A model generated the notes under the pieces. It worked only from the letters and a program-made list of their open reading frames with translations, had not been told where the DNA came from and did no database searches. From Welwitschia mirabilis (Eukaryota > Gnetophyta > Gnetopsida > Welwitschiales), in NCBI GenBank assembly GCA_051453625.1, contig JBOZIK010000001.1, positions 170,666,151 through 170,729,173 of the forward strand: a stretch of 63,023 nucleotides of DNA, written 5' to 3'. The position numbers and the translations under genes are program-made. The number at the start of each line of letters is the position of its first letter. The stretch's first letter is position 1. This document shows, in pieces, positions 36,348-48,083 of this stretch.

Positions 36348-36367
36348 GGGGCAATCCGCAAATAGGA

Positions 36368-36452
36368 AATGCTCCTCTTCAATTTCATCTTTCTTTGAGC
36401 CACATTATTGAGATGACCTACAATGCCTCTTCTATGCCTTTAGAGGCTCAGG
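36368..36452 (+). repeat. Duplicate flanking the microsatellite gap, right
   Basis: Partner of 36060-36144; see that entry. Confidence 0.65.
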
Positions 36453-39400
36453 ATTAAGATCCTTCCTTCCTAAAAAATTAATGCTTTAAATTTTTTTCCT
36501 TTTATAGTTCTTGTGCTATCTCTCTTTTTATTCTATGTAGATGTCTTGTCTCCTAACTTCTTTCATATAGATCTTTTTGGAAAGGGAGAAAAATCAATAT
36601 CTTGCATGTCATAAATAATATATTTTAGTTCTTTTAACATTAATTTTCAGTTTAAACTAGTGGAAAAATTTATCTAAAATAAGTAGCATATGTTATTAAC
36701 CTTTCTAGAAGAGATAGGATGAGATTACTTAACACTAATAACATTATGAAATATCACACTTTTCTAAGAAATACTATTTGTGAACTCGACACAGTTATTA
36801 TCTCTTATTCTTTGTAAACTTCTATTTACTCAAATATCAAACATGTCAATTCCACAAAGAATTATATGATACTTTTTTATATTTAGTTTTTAACATGCTA
36901 CCTTTCTTTAATCAAACGCTTAATGACAACTATTGTTTAGTTTTATAAATAATAATATCTTTATATTTTTCATTGAAAATAATGCTAAAGATATACATTA
37001 TGCTTATTTTGAATTGTAGATACTTATAGGATATTTAAGTAATTAACATTAATTTTTAGTAATTCTTTCTAATTTTAGGATTTCTAACTAAATAAAATAC
37101 TAACAATGGTTCTTTTGTGCGAATTTTTATTTTTCATAAGAAAAGAAATTAATAATTAAAAGCTAACAAAATATTAAAATTGAAATTTTATAAGAAGATA
37201 TGAAATAATAATAATAAAAATAAGGTATAAAACAATAAAATATTTATATAAATAACATATGAAATCTTTGCTTTAATCATTTATTTATGTATATAATCTA
37301 ATCTCAAAAATTAAAAGTACTTGGTAAAAGTAAATGATTAATGTAGCTCATAAAATAAGTGGTAAGTGTACTACATTCAACTGTGACATCTTTTTCTCCT
37401 TAGTTAATGTAGTTGGTGCAAGAAATAGATAAAAATTGAGTATACTACATTTCATCATGACATTCTTGTCTTTGTGTTTTAAGTTGATGGATTTGATGGC
37501 TTTTAAAATTAATGAAAATGCAAAGGAGTACGTACATTCTTAGAGTAATTCATAAATTTTTTCTCTTTATATTTGTTGAAATTTAAAAAATTCATCACAT
37601 CAACACACATGGAAGTTTTGAATTTTGTGCATAAAAATATATATTCTTCTCATGCATATTACATATTGTTTAATGTATTTATTGAATTAATTAAATATAA
37701 TTATAAACTTATGAAGGACTAAGAGTAAGCTATCATGAGAAAACATTAAGAATAATTAATCTTGCTAATTAAAACAAGGAAATTGCTCACCCTAGTTAGC
37801 TACATGTGTTAAAATAACATGTCTTGTCACTTTATACATCAATGTCATTTATTACCTAAGCACATCAAACTTGACAATGATCAATCTTATCCAATTTAAT
37901 GTGATTAATCTCATCCAATTTAATGTGACCATAATACCTTATGAGTAAAATGATATATATTGGCTGTTTATATCAAAAACCTTTTACCTATCATTTACCC
38001 ATGCTTTCTCTTGTAAACTAATTCATTTTCATGCAAGTATATGATACCAAAATTCCTTCTCTCCTTCTTTGTTTTTCACCCTCCACTTTTAAAAGAGACG
38101 TATAGAGTTTGGATCTTGAAGGTTAGAGCTTCAGCTAAGGATCTTAGAGCCTAGGTAATTATGAAACCTTTATCAAGTCTTTGTTAAGTAATAGTCACCA
38201 CTCATTTACTATTTCAAGTAGGTTTTTCTTACTTATTTTATTCCGAAGTTGTCTTTTTTCTTAAGAAATTTAGTTGAATAATTGAGTATTACCTTAGGCC
38301 ATTACATACTCTTATTATATTATTTCTTTTATTACAATTATCCCTAACATTAATCTTAAATCAAGATGAGGGAGAAACCGAAGGGATCTCTTTACATGTT
38401 TGATTAATGAGGTTTACCAATGAAAATAGTTGGCACAAGATTAGGAGGATCATTTAATATTTGGGTGTTCATGCTTATGTTGCATTATGAAATATTAAAT
38501 GCATTTTAAGATTTATCTTGTATCAAATGTATATTATAATCCTATTTTTAAGGTAAATTATCTAATCCTTAAATTTTATTTATGGTAGGTAATCCTTAAT
38601 GTCGAATTTTAAGGCTCATTAAAATTGCTTCTTTTGAATGAATCTTATGCATTGCTTATTTTGATTTATGTTACTTTTTTTAATTACTAATTATGTTATA
38701 TATTTTTATAATATTTATAATAATTTTGAGTATTAATTTTATTAATTGTGATTTCTATAAATTTATTTATGGATTTTTGTATCCTTTATATAGCTAAAGT
38801 GCCAATTTTACAAAATGGAAGCATAACTTAAAAATACCATAACTTATTAAATATCAAATAAAACTTAATAAATTTTTAATGTAAGAGTAAGATTCTATTA
38901 TGAACATTAAATTTTTTGAAAAAATAATATCTAATAAATGTTTAAAAATTATTTTACTAGAATAAATATGAAAATAGAAATAGAAAATAATAAGCATTTA
39001 ATTTATTTTCATTAAATCAATACTTAATATTATATGACAAATGAGTATTGTAGATTGCAGATAATTGTATAATCTTTCTAAAGAGTCCTTAATCACTTAA
39101 ACATTCAAATTATTTTAAGAGTTATGCTCTTTCTAATGTAATGTGATATTATAACCACTTAAAAAATCTAAGTAGTTTTCACACTTAAAGTATGACCTTT
39201 GAAAATGTATTTACAGAAATACAACCTTGATAAAGTTTAATTATGACATATCTTATTTTGAGTCTATTGTAATAAAAATTAGCATAATTTATTTTTATCT
39301 ATATAAGTAATTAATCATTAAGTTTAATATATTTTAAAAGCCAAGAATCCCTACAATTAATATCATTAATTATATATAATTATCAATAAAACTATGCTAG

Positions 39401-39590
39401 TGATGTAAGAATCTATGTTGAAAAAGTTTTTTAATTGAGGATTTCTACATTTTGATTAGCCCTCCAATGACTTTGACTTTATCTGAGCACATAATCATTA
39501 CACTCAAACAGTGGGTTATTAGTGTGTTCTATTGGTGAGTTATGGGCATGCACTGAGGAGTTGAAATTGTGTCTAATGAAATCATAATGA
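36453..39590. other. No gene seen; extremely AT-rich
   Basis: No coding signal. A 24-base direct tandem pair (AATCTTATCCAATTTAATG-type) lies at 37883-37930, and a loose 73-base spaced pair containing TACTACATT begins near 37363 and 37436. The segment 38040-38160 (pyrimidine-rich, then GAAGGTTAGAGCTTCAGC) is a little less AT-rich and could be an old LTR or leader. Confidence 0.5.
37883..37930. repeat. 24-bp tandem pair
   Basis: Two adjacent 24-base units differing at a few positions, both containing CATCC/TATCC followed by AATTTAATGTGA. Confidence 0.75.
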
Positions 39591-39895
39591 ATTACTTCTA
39601 ATTGAACATGATTGTAGAACAAGACATCAACATCATCATAGATGGAAACTTTTTATTTACTATTATGCCCAAAGAAATTTCCTAATGGATGAAAAAGTGT
39701 AATGCCTTAAGGCTTATTAGGAAGTTTCTTTCATTTGGAGGAAGACCATTTCTAGATAAAACCCAAAGTTGGTGTGATGATTATTTTCTAGTAAAAGAGC
39801 ATTTTGAGGCAATTATTCTTCACAATGGATTTTAACATCTTGTATTTTTTTAATCTTGAAGATATACTAGCAATACTTTTTAGTAATCCTTTTAA

Positions 39896-39931
39896 AAGAA
39901 GAAGAAGAAGAAGAAGAAGAAGAAGAAGAAG
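39896..39931. repeat. (GAA)n microsatellite
   Basis: About twelve uninterrupted GAA/AGA triplets. Confidence 0.95.
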
Positions 39932-39974
39932 GGTTTAACTCTTACATAATAAAAGCCGTTTTTCTTAAAGAGTA

Positions 39975-40120
39975 ATGTCCAAGTGGGTAGGTTGTGTTGC
40001 ATAATGCCCAGTGGCATTTGGACCTATGCAAACTTCAACTATGCTTCCCTGCCAATGTGGGGATTTGAACTCAAAACCCCTAGAGTTAAGGTGTCATAAC
40101 TTTATCACTGAGGTAATTAG
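39975..40120 (-). repeat. tRNA-derived SINE
   Basis: Minus strand. An A-box-like TTACCTCAGTGAT (plus 40104-40116) is followed at normal tRNA spacing by a B-box-like GAGTTCAAATCC (plus 40061-40072). A tRNA-unrelated body then runs to about 39975. The order and spacing fit the pol III promoter of a SINE. No tail or flanking duplication was defined. Confidence 0.6.
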
Positions 40121-41150
40121 TCAAGACTAATAAAAGCCTTTTATTCTGGATTAAAAAATTTATTTGAAGAAATACCTTATTAGATTCTTAAGATTTGGAA
40201 TCATAGTTTATTCAAATAAATTGCTAACAAATTGGGGATATTCATCAAATTGAATTGACCAACAAAAACGAAAACCAGAATGATCATGAGTTTCATATGT
40301 GTTTATACAAATACTAGAGAACCTTAAGTTCAAACAATACAATCAAATAGTAAATGAGGAAAGTTGATTTTCAAACTTGAATCTAATAATCTTTTTATTT
40401 CTTGTGTTCATTATGGATTGGAAGGGAATTTTTCAAATGCTTATAAATCCATTAGAAAAGTTTCTTTTGATAATAGGAAACATTCAACTTCTACTAAAAA
40501 TTGATAACAAGTAAAAAAACAAGAATACTAAAAAAATGAAGTGACCACTACATGTCCCAATATCTAATAACTTTATAACAAAAAATATTTTTGAGACCCT
40601 TTATAAAGAATATGAAAGGAAAAAAAATAAAGAGGAAAATGTGTCAAATAATGATAATGATGCATGTAGAAATGTTAGTTAAAAAGGCCGTAGAGGCAAT
40701 AGTAAAGAACTTGAAAATAATGAAGACAAAGTCAATGATGAATATGTATTCCTATTGCAACTAAGAAGAATGAGCACACCATCACCATAGATAATAAATG
40801 CATCATCACAATTATTAATGATGAATGAATGTCAGAATCTAACAAAGATAAAAAAATTATAGAAAATTAAAGAAATAATTCGCTAAAGAAAGTAAAGCCC
40901 AAGAACAATTTGATAAAAAACGACCTCATTGTGTAGTTTGATAAAATTGTTTAATATTCTTAAGAGAGATATTAAAGAATTCATAAAGGATGAAATTGAC
41001 TTCAATGTTAAAGGCTCTTATGTTGTATCCAAACAAATAGCATCTCAAAGTTATCCACAAAAATTGAATATATTTGAAAAGATATTTTTTAGATTTTGCA
41101 AACATCTTGATTCTTTTGGTTTCATTCATTAAGGTATTCCTCATCAATTT

Positions 41151-42949
41151 CCCCTTCTTGCCTTTTCTATTATTCTTTTTCTTAGATTTTGACATTAAAC
41201 TTTGTGTCTAACAATTAGATGTTACCATTATTTTCATGTTACATATAAATTACCACTTCTTAGAAAAAGTAATTTAAGAATCTAAGATGGAATAATTAAA
41301 ATAGTTTTAATTTATATTATTTTTATTTAATATTTTAGGATATATTACAAGTTTTCCTATCTTATTAAAATCTTTATTCTTGAATGATAAGTGAATTTCT
41401 TACGTGCAATAGGTCAAGTCTGACTCTTTAAATAAGCAAAAATGTAAAGATTACTTGTAAGCATGAATCCATCTCACCTTTCATATGTCACTTATTTGTT
41501 GGTATAGTGAGGTGATATTTAAGCCTATAAAGTTGTGTTAAACCATGTTTAGTATAATTTAGAACATAGGATAGAACTAAATCATGTCTAGATGATGGTT
41601 GGATATTAAGTTAAAATGCCCTTAATAAAAGCTGCAACTTCCTATTATATTGATTAAGAACTATCTTAAACCTATCGATGTACACAATATAAACTATGAA
41701 AGAAATATCCTTATGTGATTAAAAATAGAAATAAATATAAGACAAAAAAGCATGACACTACTATTATTTACAAACCAAGGTCATTCATAATTAATTCCAT
41801 AAAAAATGATTGTATTATCTACTTTTCCTAAAAATATATAGATATATTAATAACTTATAAGTAGAAGTTAATCTTAGGTTTCACTAGGCATTTTAAATAA
41901 TGAAAGCTGAAAAACAATAATGCTTAATAAGGGTAATTTAAGTTGGAATGTTACGTTACTTATTTATATATCTTTTAAATTATTGAGAATAAAGCTATTA
42001 GAGTTCTAATGTTTTGTAATCATTACTAAAGTTTATTCTTAGTAATTAAATCTTTTACTTTAGACAAAACCGAAAAACAAATAAATTTCCTTTTATTTAT
42101 ACCTTTATTTTTATTAATAAAATGCTTTAATGTTATAAGATGATCTACTATATAATGATATTACTGAAATCTTGCTTGAGAAATTGCTTCAAGATTATTT
42201 TCCTCTTCTCGTCTATCAATCTTTACTTCAAGAGTAGTTTCTAATTGTTTTACAAAAAGATTACCCATTATAATCAATCAATAATTATCTAAATGTAATT
42301 TTATGTCCCTTTTTAAACAACATAACATCCTCATTAGCTAATAAGTTATTGGAAAAAATGATAATTATTCCCTAGCATTGTTCAACCTACTATCCTATAG
42401 ATTATGTAGTGTCAAATTCAAAATTAACTAATAAGATATTAAAAAAATTGAAGGAATTTATAAATGATTGTTATGTGAAGAATTTCAAGTAAAGTCTTAA
42501 ATCTCTTATGACATCGTATTAATGGATGTTGCTATACTCCCTTTGAAAGTAAAAGCATTGTGAAACTTTACTAACTACTATTATAAACTATAAGAATCTA
42601 TATTAAAATGTTTAAAAGAAGTAAGGTAAATGACTTCAGAAAAAGGTTGGACATCCTAAGAAAAACTCTAGTTTAAACAGTGGAGTGTTTAAGAGTAAGA
42701 CATAATTTGAAATAGCAAATCTCCACAAAACTATTAAACAAAAAACCTTACAAATGAATATGGCAAAATACTATGGGCAAAAATGAATTTTATTTAAATA
42801 AAGTAAGAGGTCATAAGTTAATTCAAGAGCATAACTATGTTAGTGCATGTGTCATTCTTTAACTTAGAGTTTAAATTACTAGAGCTAGGGTGGAATCATA
42901 GAATTTTAGAATAAAAATAAATAAATGGGACAGTACAATGTGAGATGAA
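41151..42949. other. No gene seen
   Basis: AT-rich DNA without open frames or retroelement motifs, up to the target-site duplication of the copia element. Confidence 0.5.
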
Positions 42950-42954
42950 CATTA

Positions 42955-43535
42955 TGTTGTAAAAATTATAGAACTAGCATAGTGTGGAAGCTAGCTTGAA
43001 TGATTAGTTGTGAAATAGAAGAATGCTAACTATAGAATGTAAAAAGAATAATGGCAAAATAATGTGCAACAAGGAAAAATAAAAGAGACAAGATGTTAAG
43101 ATTTAACATTAGCTACTCATGCATTTATTGCCATAAGAAAGAATATTTACCTTTCTTATTATATAAAAATAGAAAAATAAAATATATTACAACGCATCTC
43201 TATGATATAGTAGTAGTTCCTTAGCCCACAGCTAGCCATACTTCCTCACGCAAAGTATCCATAACTCAAAAAAGCTAATAATGCTTATGAAGCTACACAA
43301 CTAAATGTGTTGTAATGTATAGAATTGTAATTCATAAAAGCCTTCCTAGGGCCACCTATATAGGCCTAGGATTAGTATTAAATAAGGAAAATCCTAAAGA
43401 TAAGCATCCTTTACTATTTAGTAAATTTTCTTCATGTTATCTTAGCTATGATAACACTTATCAAATAAATTACTTTGGTTGAGGCTAAATTTAGGGAAAA
43501 GATAAAAGATCCAATTCAGGGCTTATATTCCAATG
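42955..43535 (-). repeat. Copia 3' LTR
   Basis: On the minus strand it starts CATTGGAATATAAGCCC (TG of the consensus changed to CA) and ends TTTTTACAACA. It aligns with 47526-48078 throughout. Shared words include CTATGATATAGTAGTAG and TATATAGGCCTAG read on the + strand. Confidence 0.85.
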
Positions 43536-43559
43536 ATATCCACCTTGAGTCAAAATTGT

Positions 43560-46500
43560 CTTTTATGTCTTAAGCATTGAATCCCTCATCTGTATCTACT
43601 TATCTATCTTTAAAAAAGTTATAAGTATTATAGGCATCATCTAAACTTCTCTAAATGAAGTAGTTTCGTCAACATATCTATTGGATTTGTTGAATTATAA
43701 ATCTTTTATAGCCTAAGACATCCTTTCTCAATCTATTATAGTTCAAATTGATATTTCACTTGAATATGCTTCAACCTATAATGAAATATGATATTGTGTG
43801 CTAATAATATGAAACTCTAACTATTAATGAAAACTGACATCTTTGCTTGATTTATTCCTAAGCCTTTCACAAGATTATTTAACCATATCCTTTATTTGCA
43901 TGCTATTAAAGGAATAATGTACTCTACTCTCATGATTAAAAGATTCACCACCAATTGTAGCTTTGACTTTAATGAAACATGTTCTTATCCCATTGTAAAT
44001 ATTTAACTTAATATGAACTTTCTTATTTTCAAATCACCTACAAAATCTAAAATCTAAAGTCATAATATCCTACAATTATCTTCTTATCTTTACTATATCT
44101 GATACACCATTATGAATTTTCCTTCAAGTATCTAATAATTTAGTAAATTTATTCCCAATACTTCATTTCAAAAATTATCATGAATGTAGTAACAAGATGC
44201 ACAACATAAGTAGTATTAGTTCTTATTCTTACCATTACATACATAAAACTACCACCAACATTAAAGTATAGTAATTGAGACATCTCCTCCTTTTCCTTTC
44301 ATTTTTGAACTCTATTAAAATGATATTTGGAAATTCTTTCCAATGGAAGTTCTAATAGGCTCTTCATTTTTTATTCTAAATATTTTAAAGATATTATTGA
44401 TGTATTAATTTTAAGACAATCACGACATTCCATTCGTTCTGTTTTAAGTGATATACATGTTAAGAATTGACTTGGCTTCACTCAAGTCCTTCATGACCAT
44501 CTCTAATGATAAAAGTTCCTTTAGCTTTATGATCTTCATCTTGTTCATTTTTGCAATGATTACATTATCTATATATAAATCCAATCATAATTCCTACTAT
44601 ATATATAAGGACTTGCATGCCAAAATTCATATTCCACATGAAAGAATTAAACTTCTTGTACCATTTTCTTCAACTCTACTTCAGTCCATATAAGAACTTA
44701 TTGAGTTTCTTGTTAATATTTCTTTGTCTTATACCACAAACCACTCTAGCTATTTAATGTAAATCTCTTCTTCTAGTTCATCATGTAGAAAATATATTCT
44801 TACATCAATCCACTGTAGCTCAAGGTCATTTGTTGTAGCTAAACCCAAAACAACTTAGATTAATACTAACTTTTCTACTAGTGTAATACATTAAAGAAGT
44901 TTATACCCATCTTTTAGAGGTAACCCTTAGAATCAATATTACTTTGAATTGGTTAATGAGTCCTAATATAGCATGCTTCACTTTGAACAACCCTCTATAT
45001 TCTATAGCCTTTTTCTCTTTTGGAAGCATTACTAACTTTTAATTTTGATTCTTTAAGAGACATTTCATTTCTACTTTTAAACTTATCACCACTTATTCCT
45101 TTAGGTAGTTTGAAATGCCTTTAAATAAGAAATTACCTCATGTAGTTAAGTAATTAATGATAGAAATATAAAATCATCATTATGGCTAGTTGTTGGAAAA
45201 GCATTTTATAGTCTTAAATATCTTTGAAGCTTCACATAAGGCTAAGTGTTCTTCATCTAAATTTACTTATTAATAAATTTTTATTATTAAGGTTTCTCCT
45301 TATTCTTCTTGTCATATTCATCTCTAGCAAGATTCATATTTATAGAGACTTCCTTCTTAAGCTAATCCACCTCAGCTTTATCTTACATTTTGTACTATAG
45401 AAGTGATGATTTATTAAAGTAACATCCCTACTAGAAAATATCTCCCTTGTGATAGGATCCCAAATTTTGTATTACTAGGTGCCCTCTACATATCTAAGAA
45501 AGATAGACTTCTTGGATTTGAGTTAAGCTTGCTTCTCTAAACATTTGTATAGATGTAGGACATCTATGGTCTTGAAGTGCTTATATCTACTTCATGAACA
45601 ACTCCACACCTTCTCTAGAGTCTTTCCACTAACATCAAGGGATGATATTTTGTTCACCAAGTAGAACACAAGGCCAACTACTTTATGTAGAAGATTTTAT
45701 CCAAAGCATCAAAACTCATCATGCTTCTAGCACATTTAAATATTATATGATTCATCCTTTCTATAATGTCATTTTGTTATGAAGCTCATAGAACCATAAT
45801 ATATATGTTAATTCCTTTAGACTTGCAGTATGACTCAAACTCCTTTGAGACATGCTCTTCACTTTAATTGATTTAAAGAAACTTAATCTCTTTTCTAGTA
45901 CTTCTATTTACCTAGGCATTAAATTCCTTGAACTTATGAAAGCATCATACTTTATTTGAGAGAAAATACCTATAACTTTCTTGATTTACTATCAAAATAG
46001 GTGATGGTATCCCATGCATATCTAAAGAATACTTAAGGAAAGGAGCTCCAAACATCACTATGCATTAAATCTGAGATGTCTTTACTCCTCATTATGCTAT
46101 GAGAAAACTTTACTTTACATTGTTTACCATACATATAATTCTCATAAAAATCATATTCTAGTTTTTACAATCCTCTAAGGAGCATTATTTATCATAATGT
46201 CCTTAACTAAAGTTTACTAATGTGTCAAAGATGTTTATGCCATAACATTGATTTAATCGTATCTCCAACTATCCTATATACGTTACCTATAATTGTATCT
46301 CCTAGTGACTTGTATAAAATTTCTTTCTTTGTAGCTCTAATCATAATGAGAGAATCTTTAATGACTTTTAGCTTGATATTCTCTTTAATGAACTTACAAC
46401 GAAGTTCATCCAAGGCTATAAGAGAGATGAGGTTCCTCCTTGTCTTTGGTGCATGCTTTACATTTAGGAGAGTTCTTAAAACTCCATCATGAGTATTGAT

Positions 46501-47400
46501 CTAAACTATACCAATACCCATAATTTTGGCTTCATTATATGTTTCCATTAGAAGTTTTTTCCCATTAGTTTCTTTGTATGTGTGAAACCAATATCTAATT
46601 GAAAGTAATGCATCATTAAGCTTCTCAATCAAGAATCCATTCACCTCTGTTAGATGACTCTATAGATGTGAGCACGTCTCTAGAATCTTCACTATTAATA
46701 GCATTGGCCTTCTTGTTACAAGAGGTAAATGTCTCTTCATTCTCCTATTTATCTTATTCTTGATTTTTAGCTTTCTACACTTATTTATGAAATGTTACTT
46801 TTTGTGGTAATAGTAGTATTCCTTATTCTTCTCATTGTTCTTCCTAGATTTGGATCTCGATCTATATGTTTACTTATTAGGATGTATTTTCATTCTACGT
46901 CCTTTATTCAACAAGCCTTCAATCATTTTTGCATTAGAAGACTTCATTCACTCTTTTGATAAGAGTGCCACAATCATTGTCTTCAATTCTATGGTATTCT
47001 TTTTATAGAAAAACATTACGGCAAGAGGTTCATAGGAAAGTGGAAGAGATTTAAGAAGAATAAGAGATTCATTGTCCTCTTTAATTTAAACCTGAATACT
47101 TGAGAGATTATGGGTTTGTTCATTTAAAGCATTGAAATGATCCATTGTAGATGTGCCTTCTTTCTTCTTGAAGTCATGAAGCTCTGACTTCAAGTACAAC
47201 TTACTAATTAGAAAGTTAGTTATTTATAAGCTTTATAATTGTGTCCATAGTATAGCAGTAGCATCTTCCCTTGTTAAATTGAATAGAATCCCATTTGTAA
47301 GACTTAATTTAATGGTGCTTTGAGCCATTAGATTTAAATCCTCCTAATGGGATTCTTACTTCTAGTGCCTTATGCAACACTTATTGAATAAAAAGACCTT
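43560..47400 (-). pseudogene. Copia gag-pol polyprotein, inactive
   Basis: Domains appear in copia order on the minus strand. The Gag zinc knuckle (about 46785-46825) reads YYYYHKK, a stop, then HFINKC, where the family has CxxCxxxGHxxxxC; both leading cysteines are tyrosine and the glycine is a stop. A protease-like stretch lies at about 46560-46640. The integrase zinc-binding part (about 46111-46240) reads LWHKHL..HI then FYENYMYGKQCKVKF, again with both cysteines of CxxC turned to tyrosine. The integrase core follows (HSDVW, IERMNHII). RT/RNase H fragments at 43700-45100 include MVRIRTNTTYVVHL and RYLKENS. Many stops. These are known copia enzymes, here non-functional. Confidence 0.85.
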
Positions 47401-47511
47401 TAACCTTAATCTCCCACATTTCAAAGTTGTTTTTGCCATTAAAAATATTCACATTAAACTTTAAATTGAACATCTTAGAGTCCATTCTAAGAGTGTCTTA
47501 TCTAACTACCT

Positions 47512-47523
47512 ACTTTAATACCA
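47512..47523 (-). other. Copia primer-binding site, mutated
   Basis: Minus strand TGGTATTAAAGT against the family site TGGTATCAGAGC: three differences, all C->T or G->A. It sits two bases from the LTR end. Confidence 0.85.
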
Positions 47524-47525
47524 CT

Positions 47526-48078
47526 TTTTGTAAAAAACGAAGAACTAGTGTAGTGCAGAAGATATCCTAGATTAACTAGTTATAAAATGAAAGAATGCTA
47601 AGTGCAAAAATGCAAGAAGAATAATGACAAAATAACATGCAATAAGTAAAAATAAAAAGATAAGATACAATGAGATTTAACATTATTTTGCAATGCCTCT
47701 ACCTCCACAAGGAAAAAGATTTATATTTCTTGTTATAATAGGAAGAGAAAAATAGGAGAGATTGCAACTTGACTCTATGATATAGTAGTAGTATCTTAGC
47801 TAATATCAAAACACACTTCTTCACCCAAAGCACCATAACCTCAATAAGTTAATAATGCTTAGGATGCTACAAAATTAAATGTATTGTGATTCATAGAACT
47901 ATAATGCATAGAAGCCTTCTAGGTTCAGTTATATAGGCCTAGATTGAAGGTTAAATAAGAAAAACCCTAAAATAAGCATGCTCTAATGTTTACTAAGTTT
48001 GGCTAAATAACTAACTTGGGTAAGGATAAATTTAAGAAAAAGATCAAAAAGGTCAATTTAAGGCTAAAAATCTTAACA
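47526..48078 (-). repeat. Copia 5' LTR
   Basis: On the minus strand it starts TGTTAAGATTTTTAGCC and ends ...TTTTTTACAAAA, next to the primer-binding site. Pairs with 42955-43535. Confidence 0.85.
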
Positions 48079-48083
48079 CATTA

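Larger units (their letters stand above)
39600..41150 (+). pseudogene. LINE ORF1-like remnant
   Basis: The + strand frames near 40165-40450 read ILKIWNHSLFK, then IANKLGIFIKLN, then KLIFKLESNNLFISC. This order resembles plant L1 ORF1 proteins of the DUF4283 type (LPxxxWxxxxLxxIGNxLGxFIxxD ... YExLPxFCxxC). Stops are frequent and it is interrupted by a GAA microsatellite and a SINE on its left side. A 67-codon + frame at 40929-41132 and an 89-codon minus frame overlap here without domains. The assignment rests on pattern alone. Confidence 0.45.
42950..48083 (-). mobile_element. Complete Ty1/copia element with CATTA duplication
   Basis: A full-length but inactive copia element on the minus strand spanning 42955-48078, bounded by the 5-base duplication CATTA (42950-42954 and 48079-48083). 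The parts are in canonical order: 5' LTR 47526-48078, initiator-tRNA-Met-type primer-binding site 47512-47523, gag-pol about 47400-43560, polypurine tract AAGGTGGATAT just before the 3' LTR, and 3' LTR 42955-43535. The LTRs are clearly diverged from each other, so the insertion is old. Confidence 0.9.

Noticed and set aside
36073-36457. Open frames rich in Ser-Leu or Glu-Arg
   Set aside because: They are translations of the CT/GT microsatellite and the N gap.
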